Of a stretch of 64,000 bases of DNA, positions 48,744 through 61,000 are shown piece by piece. The stretch is from Loxodes magnus (lineage: Eukaryota; Ciliophora; Karyorelictea; Loxodida; Loxodidae). The stretch covers positions 62,001 to 126,000 of the forward strand of contig CAMPDV010000256.1 in NCBI GenBank assembly GCA_946699065.1, in the 5' to 3' direction. The notes beneath the pieces were generated by a model. The model did not search any database. It worked only from the letters and a program-made list of their open reading frames with translations, and was not told the origin of the DNA. Within the stretch, counting starts at the first letter, position 1. Every line of letters starts with the position of its first letter. Both the position numbers and the translations under genes were made by a program.

Positions 48744-49560
48744 ATGGAGCAACTTAAACTCATTGAAAAATAGCCATTAATGAAAATGAATCTTAAACAT
48801 GTTAGTCCAGGAAATAATAATCAAAAATCTTATTTTACTCTAATATAACGACTTGAAACTTATAGCACTGAATATGTCATTCTATTTGTGCCAGTAGAAG
48901 AACTCACAAAACAACACTTGGTGGTACTTGTAACTGGCTTCGTTAAATTTTATAAGTACAATCCTCTTATATTAAGCTGTGCTGCTTAAGGTAAATACAA
49001 CTACTTTTTGATTTTTACCTTTTTAATGCTTATTAGCGGCATTCTAACTGTTGCTTTAACTATCTTAACTAATTTTCTTTAGTCTTAGAGTTTTTTGGTA
49101 TTATCTTCTTATTTAATTTTACTAAGTAATAAACCAGGATTCATTCTGTCTTCTGCTGATCTTGCATACAAGCCTTTTGCTGGCTCTCTCTCTTTTTATT
49201 TAGTAATAATTTATCTGAAACATATTGTACAACTTGACTAATTACAGGATATATAGTGAGAATATGAGCGAGGGGAAATAAAAAAAATAGATTCAGCTAC
49301 TAAATTAGATCAAACGTTGGATTTATAACATTAGAAATCCTTTTATGCTTCTAGAATAGAACTTTAAATACTCAAATATAATGGAAGAATTAAAATGAAA
49401 ATTATAACCCTGAAAATATTTTTGGCTTTAGTCTCCTTGCCTCAGATTGGAAATAAAAAGAAGGAACAAGTTCTGATATTAGAAGACTGAAAAATGCACA
49501 GTATGTTGTAATTGTCTGCGCGGATCAAAATGGTGGAGAAAATATGAATAAACTGCACTG
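48744..49560 (+). CDS. Putative multispan membrane protein
   Basis: From ATG at 48744 (MEQLKLIEKQPLMKMNLK) through ETYSTEYVILFVPVEELTK and HLVVLVTGFVKFYK to hydrophobic helices YFLIFTFLMLISGILTVAL and FLVLSSYLILLSN, plus SLSFYLVIIYLKHIV. At least three membrane segments. The 3' part is ambiguous: another frame around 49400-49550 reads better (NPENIFGFSLLASDWK, NAQYVVIVCADQNGG), so a tiny intron or frameshift lies between. It is present only in the right arm; the equivalent stretch is deleted on the left. Confidence 0.4.
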
Positions 49561-49599
49561 TAGGTAGTAGAATTAGCTCTGATTATAGAATTTATGATA

Positions 49600-51473
49600 A
49601 AATAGATTTTTTAATTATAATTTATTTATTTTTTAACTAAAATTCTTAAGTTAAAAGACTAATAATAAGGTTCTTTACTTCTCTTTAAAAAATTAAAATT
49701 GTGCTTGTTGATATATTATGCTATTACTTATATTGAGCACTTATAATTTACTTATTTTATAGATTTAATTCGTAAAGAGAAAACTGGAGTTAGGTTATCA
49801 GTTACGAAGAATTTTGAGAGTAACAGGTTCAGATATACTGGCTTATATTCCTATAATTCTGATAGAACAACTAGTATCCTAAAATTCTATCAATATCTTT
49901 TATTTTAGCCTTTTAAATTAATTTTCTTTCTTTGAAATCTTCAAAGATAAATTTTTAAAACTGAGGACTTTCCTATTTTTTGCTAGAAATTAAGATTTTA
50001 TCTTTTTGGTTATACTGTAGTCTTTCGAAAGGATTACTTTACTGTTGCAAACTCTTAAATTTTTATAATTCTAATAAAAAGTTCAAGTCAACAATTTCGC
50101 TTTTTACCTTAGAATTATTAATAGATATTTCCCTTTTTTTTAATTCATAACTTGCTTCATATAGTCAAGCCTCAAATTAGAGATGATACTTTTTAATTGA
50201 TTAACTGTCGCTCTAATATGAAAAAAAATTTCTGTAATATAAGAGTAAAAAATTAGATCCTGATTTACTTTCTTTCCAATCTAAGCAAATGGAGCATTTC
50301 TTCAAAAATAATGTTCTCTAAATTTTTTCTGGATTTGCTATACATTTCTAGTTACTTATTCATTCAATAATTAATTATATAACGAAGCTCTTACTAATTA
50401 AGTTAGCAGTAACTAGATTCGCTTTAAAATCTATTGTGTCTTATTTTTCTTAATTTTTATATTGATACTTAGATTCATCATTTTCTAATCTTTATTTTTG
50501 TTGAAAAACTAATGAAATCTAATTTTTGTAAATAAGCTTCTATAAATATAGTTAGGAATTTTTCTTATGATCTGAAATGTTTCAGTCTAAATTATAACCT
50601 AAATTAAGTTTTTCTGTTTTCTGATACTCAAGTACCCAATAGAATCATTTAGGATAAATCTTATCTTCATTGATCATCAGTTTAATCATGCGATAAAGTT
50701 TTTAACTTTGTCTTTTGATGTCAATATTGCTTAACTGAGACTATTTACATTTCTACTTCCAAGTAAATGCAATCTATTTTTATCATTTTACTTAAAAATT
50801 AATAATATTAAGACTTCTTATTGTCCTCCTTTTAACTTATAAGTAGAGAATTTTTAGGTCTATAAGACAATCCGTTTAAGTTTGTTTCTTTTATTAATAT
50901 ATGAATTATAATTGCTACTAAGCATTTCAGTTTCTTCTTTTTCTTGACTTTAACTCTTCGATACCTGAAACCCAATATTGGACTTTTTTCACATTTGATT
51001 ATTAAAATCTCGATTTCCTCTCTAAATTTATCTTCGATTTAAAAATTACTTTACTAAGATACCTGCCAAGTAAAACCTCCTAACAATATGAAAGTGCCTT
51101 TATACAGTATATTATTGAATAACCTTACACTGTCTTTTGTTTCTAAACCCAAACATATAATAAGTTCTCCACTAAATTTTACACCTATTTTACTCTTTAA
51201 ACATTCCCGCTAAGCTACAAGTTCTTAAAAGTTTAGACTAATCTCTTTTCTCTCTTTAAACAAGCTCTTGTCATTTATGCTTAAATATATCTTTCTTTAA
51301 ATCATAACTTCAATATCAAGACTCATATTTAAATTAAATGCCTATCTTAAAGATCTATTTCTTTCTATTTCTAATTTAACAACCTGTTAGGAAAAAATTG
51401 ATAGTAGACTAGCTAGTGTATACTTATTATCTTAATTAAAAACTAAATATTATACTATTTAATAGTGATGCAT
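49600..51473 (-). CDS. Gene X, unknown protein, right copy
   Basis: Starts at ATG 51473 (MHHYQIVQYLVFNQDNKY). The first 250 codons carry no internal TGA and read LEIERNRSLRQAFNLNMSL, DIEVMIQRKIYLSINDKS and FSGELIICLGLETKDSV. At 50723-50721 there is a TGA, but the frame continues sensibly as Trp through ENIIFEEMLHLLRLERKQI and further to about 49.6 kb, so the product may be 250 or more than 550 residues. Basic and Gln-rich, with no recognised domain. The left-arm copy (9030-9840) is frameshifted. Confidence 0.5.
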
Positions 51474-53100
51474 GATCAATTATGATATATATTGATTTAA
51501 ATAAATGATGCTTTTATCAACTACTGTTAGATTCTTTTAAATATAACTATATATGCCTTTATTTAATAATCATGAGTCTTCAATTATTTTAAGAAGTTAT
51601 TAGTTTAAACTTCTTTCTCATTTACCAAGCTATAAAAAATTAAATTTTAAATGCATATGTTGATTGAAATTTTAAGTCTATAGTTACAGAATTAAGAATG
51701 ATTCATATCAAAAAGTCTTAGACTTACTTATGATATAAAGTTATTGCTTGTCATCAAGTTTGCTGTTTTAGTTTCTTAGTAATTTCTTTACTGTTTCATC
51801 TTATAAAACTATCAGCTTTTTAAATCATATTTTACTTTCTTTTATCAGGACATAATTCAAAATACACCCATGAAATATTGATTTCTCTTATACGAAATTA
51901 ATAAATTTAAAACTAAAATGTTTAGCTAATGCTTACAAGCATAATAGAAAAGCAACCTACTAGAAATGCTTAAATCTAGAGTATTTAGTAAGTTAAACAT
52001 TTTTAAAATAAGAGGTATTTTAACAATGCCTTCAAAATTCATTTCATATAGTTATCAAACTACTTTACAACTGTCTGCTTTTAGAATGATTACTATACGT
52101 TAGTTTTATAAGTTCCTTTTTTTTGCTTAAACGAAATTAATACTGTATGGGAGATTTTTTTGATTCGGTAAAATAGATTTAACTGGTTTTAATGATAATA
52201 TGGTATATAATGAAATAAATCTAAATTAAGGGAGTTAAATCATAAGGTTTTGAAGATATACTTAGCATTTTCTTATTTAACAGTTTTTAAAATCCAAGAT
52301 CTAGAAGAGTCAAAAGAAATAAGAATCAAATAAATCAACTTTATTGAGCTAAGAACATAATTTTCTTACGGTAATTGAGAAAAGCTTTGATACATTTCTT
52401 CTTAATGAAATGTAGTAACTTTGTTTAAGCAACATAAAAAACATAAAATTAAAATATTTGTGATTTAAGTATAAACTCCTAAAAAAAACTAGAAGGACAA
52501 TGAGTTATAGAACTAACAGATATAGAGAAATAAATGTTTATAAAATGAAAAAATTTACAAAGATAGACTATACCAAAGAGAATTTTTCATTCAACTCTAA
52601 TAATAAGCTAATTAAAAAAATTTTAATATAAAATAAACTTTGACTCTAGAAAAGCTCTTAGAGTAAAATAAGTTAAAGGAGGAAAAATTATTTAAAAAGC
52701 ATATGAAAAATTAGAGTTTCAAAGACTTTTTAAAAGTAAATAGATATAAGATTAATAAAATAAAATTTAAGGGTTTTTATTTAGATTTGTTAATCTTTAA
52801 GATATGAATTTATATAATAGGATTATTTTTATTATTAAGAGTAATCAATTAATTTTTCTTTATCATAGTTAAATAATATTTTTATTACTCTCATGCTAGG
52901 ACTGATAAGATTTGTACTTAATATACTTTTTAGATTTTTTAGAGTAGTTATAAGTCTAGGCAATTTTAACTATTGTTTAGAAAGGAATCATAATATCTGG
53001 AAGTATTAATATTACTCTTGATAAAATTAGGTATAAAAAATACTTTAGATATCAGAGTAGGTTTATATATATTACTAAATTAAAAAGTTTAAATTGGAGT

Positions 53101-53790
53101 TTAGTGAACTTGGAGGACTTTCAACCTCGTGTTCACAGGACATGTTTGATAACCTGACTGGAACCAGCTCCCTTCAGAACTCTTTCTTCAGTCACCTTGG
53201 ATTGTGTACCACTTCGATTTGTAGATTTGACCTCCTGATGGATAAAATTAGTTACAGAATTCTCGTTTAATCTTATCCTAATATTAGTACTATTATTTTT
53301 CTTATTATTTTCTATTCCAGTACTATTATTTAATTAATTTCAATTTCTAACATTGTCTATATTTATATCCAGTTTGTTTGCATACAAAGCATCTTGGTTT
53401 ATTCCTAATTCATTTCTTGTCTGGACTCCTCGGTAAATTAGTAGTTCCTTCTATGTCCATTGGATCTTGAATTGTCCTAATTTTGAATTCCTACTACTAT
53501 TGCTACTTGCTGTTCTCTTCAAGCACAGTTGTTCTCTACTGCGGCAATCCCATTTCCCTGAAGAAAGTGTTTTGCTCTCAATCGTAGACTTCCCAGAAGC
53601 TTTCTTTCCATTCCTTGAGCTCAGTAACTTGATCTTTTAGAGCTCTATTCTCTAATCGTAGCCTCTTTACTTCCTCCTTCAGATCAGAGAATGCGACTAA
53701 AATTTATGCCTATTCTTCCTGGAACTGTGGCATCGCAAACTCTCGCACGGCTGCTGCTTCTTACATCTCCAGCACCAGAGTAGGTATATT
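53101..53790 (-). CDS. Gag-like zinc-knuckle ORF, GC-rich
   Basis: The minus-strand frame reads EMQEAAAVREFAMPQFQ, then a leucine-zipper-like coiled coil (LKEEVKRLRLENRALKDQ), then TIQDPMDIEGTTNL and a knuckle CFVCKQTGYKYRQC near 53355-53395. The zinc-binding His of the CX2CX4HX4C pattern is Tyr here. Two TGA codons are read as Trp (VYDWEQ, KKWIRN). Codon use is much richer in G and C than its neighbours, as in the fragment at 3-143, suggesting a recent arrival or a different element family. Start and end are not resolved. Confidence 0.5.
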
Positions 53791-54676
53791 AGATTAAATG
53801 AAAAAAGCATTCTAAAGCTTATATATCTCTAACTATCTTTTATGGTTTAGCAATACTTTATCTTATAATTAAGTATTCTTAAGAAAATTTTATTTAAAGT
53901 TAGAATTAAAAAAAGTTTCAAGTTTCAAAAATTGGCCTTTACATCCTAAATTCTTGAAATTACATTGGCTTAGAAAAAAAGTTCAATATAAAACAGAAAT
54001 TGAACTTGCAAAATCTTAAAATTAGATCCTGAAAAAAAGGATAAGTGATACTAAGTATTAAATGGAATTGAAATCTAGAATGTGAATTGTTCAATTTAAA
54101 AGAGGTTATAAAAAATACTGATTCATTAATAAATGACTTAACAAGAAAAACTTCTAACTAAGTTGCGAATAAATGATATAACTAATCGCTTTTTTCTATT
54201 TATTAAGTTTTAGTATTTTAATTAAATCTAATTTATGAATATATTAACCAATGGTTTGCAAAAAATAGGATGTTTAAAGTAGATATGTATATAAAAATAT
54301 ATCACCAATAGTTATTTAGAAGGGGATTCAAGATTTTTAAAGACTAGAGTGAAGAAGAAATAGATCCTATTAAAAGCAACCAATAAATAGGTTATTGAGA
54401 TAATTAAATCTTTATCAAGAGTGAAAGAGAGTCGTGATTGAAAATGCAGAGACTTGTAAATTTAACATAGTTTGTATGGTTATTAGCCAATAACTATGTA
54501 ATTACGTCTCAATATTTCAAATATTGAAACTCTTATTGTTATTATTATAATCTAATATATGAATACTCTCTAACTCTTTATCTTTTAGTAGTGCTTAGAA
54601 ATATAAAATTACTTTTTACATTATTTAAAAATAACTTAAAGGATATTATAACTACTTCAAATTTATTTAATATAAA

Positions 54677-55270
54677 ATGGCTTCTAAGAAATAGCTCAAC
54701 TTTGAACAAAACATTTAAACTGGAAAATTCTCTAATAAATAAAAAAGCGAAATAATTAAAAAGAGGGAAAGTGAGAACTATGATTGATATGACGAATATT
54801 AACCACTTGGAAATCCATAAAATAACTTCCGACCAAACTCAAATAGAAATATTATCTAAGTCATTAAAAGAGTTTATGTTCAAAAATAGATACCTCGCTC
54901 CTCGCTGATAAAGTAGAAAAACTAATAACGTCTTTGCTTGAGAACAGTATTAATCGTTATAAGAAATAGAAAAAAACTGAAACAAAGAATTCTTTAAATT
55001 TAATAATAAATTCAGGTAATGCCATTTTCGTTTTAAACGAATCAATAAGATCCTATGGAAATAGAAAATGAAGTCTCTAATTAAAATAAATAGTAAATAT
55101 TAATTTAAAATAACTAGTAAATTTAAATTAAATAAGAGCTACAAGAATAATAGTCTAAAAGAAGAATAAAATGTTACGTGTGCAATAAATAACACCAATG
55201 AAAATATTGTTATTAACTAAACGAAATTTAATAATAATAATAATATACATAAATGTTAATAAAATTGTAT
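54677..55270 (+). CDS. Gag-like zinc-knuckle ORF, plus strand
   Basis: From ATG (MASKKQLNFEQNIQTGKFS) the frame gives a basic, Gln-rich protein with DPMEIENEV followed by Gln-rich spacers and the knuckle CYVCNKQHQWKYC, in which W is TGA at 55199-55201. It shares the PMEIE-knuckle layout and the CX2CX3HX4C spacing with the ORF at 34990-35884. A GC-richer patch follows (ACTTGAAACCTGGTGC to TTCCACGGTC), resembling the 3' end of the 43.2-kb element in its alternating A/T-runs and CCAC or CCATCC blocks. Confidence 0.5.
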
Positions 55271-55413
55271 GCCGATCACAGGACTTGAAACCTGGTGCAG
55301 CTACCACTATTTTTTTGTGTGGTTGGGTTCCACGGTCTTTTTTGTTGAGAAGACAATTCTCATGAACAGAATCTGTGCTAAAATTCTTAAATATTTTTCT
55401 TTTATAGATCTCT

Positions 55414-56070
55414 TCATTTGTTACATAAAGTCTTAAAAAATTCGTAATGTGTTTTATTCTTCAATTTTTTGTTTGTCTTAAAAATTTTAACATCTTCTTA
55501 GAATATGTTATTACGATCTACAGTATCAGCATTTTTTCTATCTATTTTATTTTGAGTTCTTATATTCAAAATTTTTTCAATGTTTTTAATTCTTGTTTTC
55601 ATTTAGGTTGTTTCTTTACTATTTTCTTATTCTGTTATTTTTTCTTAAGATTGAGAGATTATTAATTTATTTTGAGGATCTTCAATCTACATTGATACAA
55701 CTGATGATGGAGGCAGTTAAGATTAGGACCAAATTTATTATCTTGTGATTTATTTATTATTTATTAATATTGTCTTGAGTTAATCTATTTCAAGGTTGAG
55801 TTGTTCGTAGTTAGTAAGAATTTCTCGAATTTAATTTGTCAGATCTAAGATATTTTCTTCCTGTTTGACTATAACTTTATTTAGTTTTTCAACTTATTCC
55901 TTTTCCATTCAAGAAGTTTCTGGGACAACCATGCGCTTTCCCTAAGAAGGAGTTGAAGTGCTTTATTATTCTAAGGCTTACTTTTTTACTTTTAAATTAG
56001 ATTGGCTTTTCTTCTAGCCTTCTTATTTTCGGCCTTGCTAAGATGCTGTCCGATATTAAACTCTATTTTT
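55414..56070 (-). pseudogene. Decayed Gag-like coiled-coil ORF
   Basis: The frame from ATG 55908 (MEKEQVEKLNKVIVKQEEN) to TGA 55416-55414 is a 164-residue coiled coil. Upstream, in two other frames, are AENKKARRKANLIQKQKSK and STSTPSQGKRM, which match RNARKKAAQVLRQKAKQQ and SDSQGKIM of the 43.2-kb ORF in order. So at least one frameshift separates the basic N-terminus from the coiled coil. No zinc knuckle is seen. Same family as the insertion in the RING gene, but older. Confidence 0.5.
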
Positions 56071-56599
56071 TAAATTTATAAACGAAATTAAAAAAAAAGA
56101 ATAAATAAGTTATTTATTTAGGATATATCCAACATAAAGCGGAAAGATTTCTAGAAAAAATTCTTTAATTCAAATCTTAATCCTTGGAGAAATAATTAGG
56201 AACGCTACATGCAAGATAAAAATTATTCAGAATATGTAAGGATGGTGGACTAATGAAGTGCTATACCACCTAACTAAGCCTAGTAGGAATTCATGACAAA
56301 CTAATGAAGACAAGCTGATAGAATAAGTCAGATGGCTGACTACTAAGGCTTTAACAAAGCTTTTTAACTTTTAACTTTTACTTTTTTTATTAAATTTATT
56401 TTGATAATATATTTAGAACTAAGTAGAGGAGCTAAAAGCTTATCTTTAGTTAGCAAAATCTCTGATTTAAAAGTATAAAGATAAAGAAAATTTCAATTTG
56501 GTATTTAGAAAAAAATGAGAAATACAAAGAAAGTATAAATTAATTTTGCTTAATTTTTAAAGTAATTAAACTATTTTTCATATGTATTTTAATTAATTG

Positions 56600-57060
56600 T
56601 AAATTTTCCAATTCGTCAGAAAACAGCAGTTCATGCTTTCTGTTGTTAATAAAAAACTTGGATGTTCAATTGGGAACTCTGGTTTCTCCAGGTTTCCTTC
56701 CTTTTACTTGTAGTCTTGATCTTTTGCTTCCATTTTAATCTTGTATTCTGGACCTTTTAGGCTAAAATGCATTAATTTCATTCTGACTTCTTTCTTTTGC
56801 TTCTTCTATTACTCTTGGATCCAATATTTTCTTTATTTCTAATAGAATTTCCAACATTTCGGATAAAAATATCATACACTTCCAAAGCGGAAACATTTCT
56901 TTTTGAAATTTATTGATTTTCCTGGTCGAATTTTCTCTTCTTTGGTTTCGATCTCCATTTACACAACTCAAGTTTCGCTTTTTCTCTGTCCTTGAGAATT
57001 TTATTTCTTATTTTTAAACTAGTACTGTCTGTTATATAATTTGTCTGAGCTACTAATTTA
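56600..57060 (-). CDS. Unknown basic ORF
   Basis: Two overlapping minus-strand frames are both hydrophilic. One reads DRNQRRENSTRKINKFQKEM to KILDPRVIEEAKERSQNEI and then PGETRVPN and TGA. The other reads KAKLELCKWRSKPKKRKF and LEVYDIFIRNVGNSIRNK. I cannot decide between them. Moderately GC-rich. It could be a mobile-element remnant. Confidence 0.25.
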
Positions 57061-57239
57061 CTACATCAAAACATAATTTTATTTAATTATTTACCCAATT
57101 AGCAATTTTCTAAGAAGTAACTGATAATATAAATTCTCAAATCTGATTACAATGAATATCCAGCGATTTAAGCGAACAAACTAGATAGAAAAAGGATCTA
57201 TTGATTAACCTCATTCATGAATATCTAATATTTAAATTT

Positions 57240-57660
57240 CAATTCAGTCTAAATTTATCATACTTAGAAATAAGCTTTTTTGAAAAAGTAAATACAGATT
57301 TGTTTTAATTCAACCTCTATATACTTAATACATAATACACACCCTTGATATTTTATCTGAAATAGAAGTTCTTTACTTAAATCTTTCTATCTTTTTGTTT
57401 AAGAAAAATTAGAATTTATTTGTGTGCCTTTCAACAGTAAGGACTATTTTAGGTTCAATTGTACTATCCATTAATTTTATATAGTACCTTTTAGATTGAT
57501 AAATATGCTTATGCATAGTAAAGATAGTTAGACTGGATTTATCTTTGTTTAATTGATCTAAATCAGTTCTTTTAGAAGTTTGTATGATTCTCACTATGGA
57601 TACAAGAGGCTCCTCCCAGAACAGCTGTTTTAACTTCGATCCTTGAATTAATCATATACA
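57240..57660 (-). CDS. Unknown ORF, possibly 3' part of the receptor gene
   Basis: The frame runs KQLFWEEPLVSIVRIIQTSK, TDLDQLNKDKSSLTIF, MDSTIEPKIVLTVERHTNK and FFLNKKIERFKQ, with TAA as Gln after TNKF. It is in the same orientation as, and directly downstream of, the polycystin-1-like gene, so it may be its C-terminal exon or a separate small gene. No domain recognised. Confidence 0.35.
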
Positions 57661-58029
57661 GGGCTTAATATATTTAAATATCTTAAAATCTTTCTTACTA
57701 GAAAATACAAGAATTGCATACTTTCTCCAGTTCCTTAATGATAGCAGTAGAAAAGCATCTGCTTGATATTTGCAAACGAAAATACAAGATATTCTATTAG
57801 TAGATTATGCAAACTAAATTAAAAGATAAAGCTAATAAGATAAATACAGTATTATATAACTAAAAGTAAGTGCAAGATATATTATTTAACTGGTTAATGC
57901 TTAAATTTATTACCTAGAGCATTTCTCTAATAAGATAAAAAGGAAACTGATATAGCCATTATCCTGCTATAACTAAGTAAATTTCATATAGGGTTTTAAT
58001 TTAGTATAGTAGGCTTTATAAATATACTC

Positions 58030-61000
58030 TGACTATAATAAAAAACGCCTTATGATTATTAAGGCAAGTTTAATTTCAAAAGGATTCTACTATTATAGAT
58101 TTAACTGAGTCAGACACTTTTCTAATCTGCTTAATAAATTTTAAATTAAAGGAACAGGAAAAAAGGTGTATGAAAAAACTAAATATAACCATATTTATAT
58201 TCCCTTCCTGGTATATTATAAAATACTATCTTTTAGAAATAAGTATTAAGTTAAAACTTGCCTTCATATGAGATATACTCGCATAAGTATTTTTCCATAG
58301 CACTTACACTTGATCAATATCGATTTTTAATTTTTATTTATAATAACTTTGTGCGTTGAAAAAGAGAAATTACATTAAATTTTTTTTTATTTGTCTATAG
58401 ATTATTTTCGCTTTTAGAAGCTTGAAATAACTTCCTTTTTCTGATAGACTTATTCCAACTATATCTATCCTGAAGTAAATTCAGGAATATTCTCAAAAGC
58501 TATTCTTTGATATTACCTGTTTAATTCAAACCTTAAAATTTCCTTTCTTCGTATCGACTGTCATTTTTATATGCTACTTTAGAAAGTTTTTTTATCATAG
58601 CTTTCTCCATTTGATCCAGAATTATGTCTCAACTCTCCTTCTCCAGTAAATCATGTCCAACCATGTTATGAATTTGAAAAGCAATACTCAAAATTGCTAA
58701 AAGAACTTTAGCACTATCCAAGCTTAATTTCAAAATTAGCCTCTTAATGTATGTAAAATAAAAGCTGATATACCAATCCAGGTTTAAGTTTTGGCTTCAT
58801 CAAAGCAGACTTAAAAATCCCTGAGTAAGTATTCAAATTTTATTTTGTTCTTCTATTTAAAAATTTTTAGCCTTGAGATTCTCGCTTCAGGTAAACGTAC
58901 AAGGATAAAATGCTAAGTTAGGAAATGTTTCATATTTATCAAGCAAAAGTGGAACTTTCTTTGATAGATATTTCTAATTTGTTTCCTTTCTCTTAATTTA
59001 CCAGCTTTCTTAGATACAGAATTTTGGCTAATTAACTACTTTTTTAATAGAATATATCATTCTTCATTTTTGCTGGCTTTGGATTTTATTACTTAAATGG
59101 GCAGGTAACAGAACAATAGATCTGAGTAAAAGGAGCATTCAATTAAGTACGAATTAAAGGAAAATAAAGAAGAATGGAATCTATCTATGCGTTGGTATTT
59201 CTCCCTAGTAAAGATTGATAAACTAATTTCTTTATATAATGAGTCTGTGATTGGTCTTTCTATTAAGGGATAGATAGTTAGGAATCTGATTTTCTTTGTT
59301 TTAAACATGTATTAGAACTTAGTTATATATAAAGAATTGTCTGAAGCGTGCTAAAAAAGTTCGAAGTGTAATGTATTATTGAGATTGATAGAAGAATTGA
59401 TGGGTAAAGATAAAATAGGTATAACATTTTAGGGTTAAATGATTGAAAAAATTTGTAGTTGTAGCAGAGTGACTTTATTAATATAGATGCAAGGTCTATT
59501 TCTTAAAATTCGCCAAAAGATTTTGAAAATATATAAATTGAGAAAATTGCTTGTTAATATAGAAAAAGGAATAATTTGCTTGGGAAATTTTGAGACTAAA
59601 AGAATGATGAATTTCTGAAATTATGAAGAAAGAAGTTTTGATTATAAAAGTGTAGATTCTCTTATATCATTTTTCAAATTTTATGAACATTTTATTTCTT
59701 CCAAGCTTAAAAATTAGTTTTATCTTAGTTAAAGATAAACTTTATTTATCAGATTTTCCTTTTTTTTCGAAAGAAAAATTAGATTGGTCCTTAAATCTTT
59801 CACTGCTTGTATCGTATTATAAAAGGTATTTTCTCATATTCTTCTGGTAACTAAATTCGTTTGATTTTATAAAAACTAATTTCATTTAATCGTCTAAGAT
59901 ATCTGCTCTATTCAAATATTTCTCTTATAAGCTAGCCTAAAATATAATACTTATTCATCTATATTAGTTTAGTTAGTAAATCAGATAAATTAGATATTTC
60001 CATTGAATTATTTTTGATCATATAGCTCAAAAATTATCTGATGCATAACTTTTTAACTTCATTCTTCATTCTTCTTCTTCTTTCCTCAATCTAAAATCTC
60101 TTATTACTCACTTAGAAAGCTTCTAAGTTCTTTTGCTTATACTTCTTTAAATCACAATCACTGATTTAATTTTTATCAGCATGCATTAAAATAACTTTTA
60201 TCAAAAGTTGAGTTAAAATGTCCGAAAGATAATCTTTAAGGTTCGTTAAATAGATGAATACTAAAAAGTTAAAATGAAAATAGTTAGAAATTAGAAAATT
60301 AATTTATAAATATAAGTTGATAGCTCGCTCACTTTTTCCTCAAATGATCAGGAAGCGTTTAGATCTCACTTTCCCCTTTAATAAAAATGCTTTGTATCAT
60401 TAGACCTAATTAATCTCCTCTTCCAAGCTCTATAATTTTTCGCGTGCTTTTCTCTTTTTCTTTTCCCTGGGGCAAAATATTTTCTTAAGACTAAATTTTA
60501 ATATTTTAGTTATTCTAATTTTAAATAGGAGATATTATATTTTCATTTTAGATAAATTATGCTTAAACTTGAGTTTCCTAAACTATATGGCTTCTATCTT
60601 GGATTTTTTCTTCAACTTCTTACTAATTAAATACAGAAACCTATCTTCCAGATATTTACTAGTCTTAGTCTTACGATAATCTTCCAGTTATTTACTAGTC
60701 TTAGTTTTACGATGGTCTTCCAGTTATTTGAACATAACAGGATTTCCTTTTAAGGTATAAATGAAAAATTATCCCCGTAAGTATTATCTAAAGAATGTAA
60801 CTAATGACATAAACTAATATCCACCAATAATCATCACTCTGAATAAAATAAGCTGATATAAATGCTAATGATAGAAAGAAGATCAAAATAAAAACCATAA
60901 AAATTCAAACTTTTTTAATCTCTATTTTCTACAGAAAAAATATAAGAGTTATTCTAAAAGAGCTAACTACTACTATAACAAAAGCTATTGTACTTATTTT

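Noticed and set aside
9030-51473. A single Maverick/Tlr-type element with 12-kb terminal inverted repeats
   Set aside because: I saw no integrase, polymerase B, packaging ATPase or capsid gene in the arms or core, and the core holds ordinary genes and tRNAs. A segmental inverted duplication is simpler.
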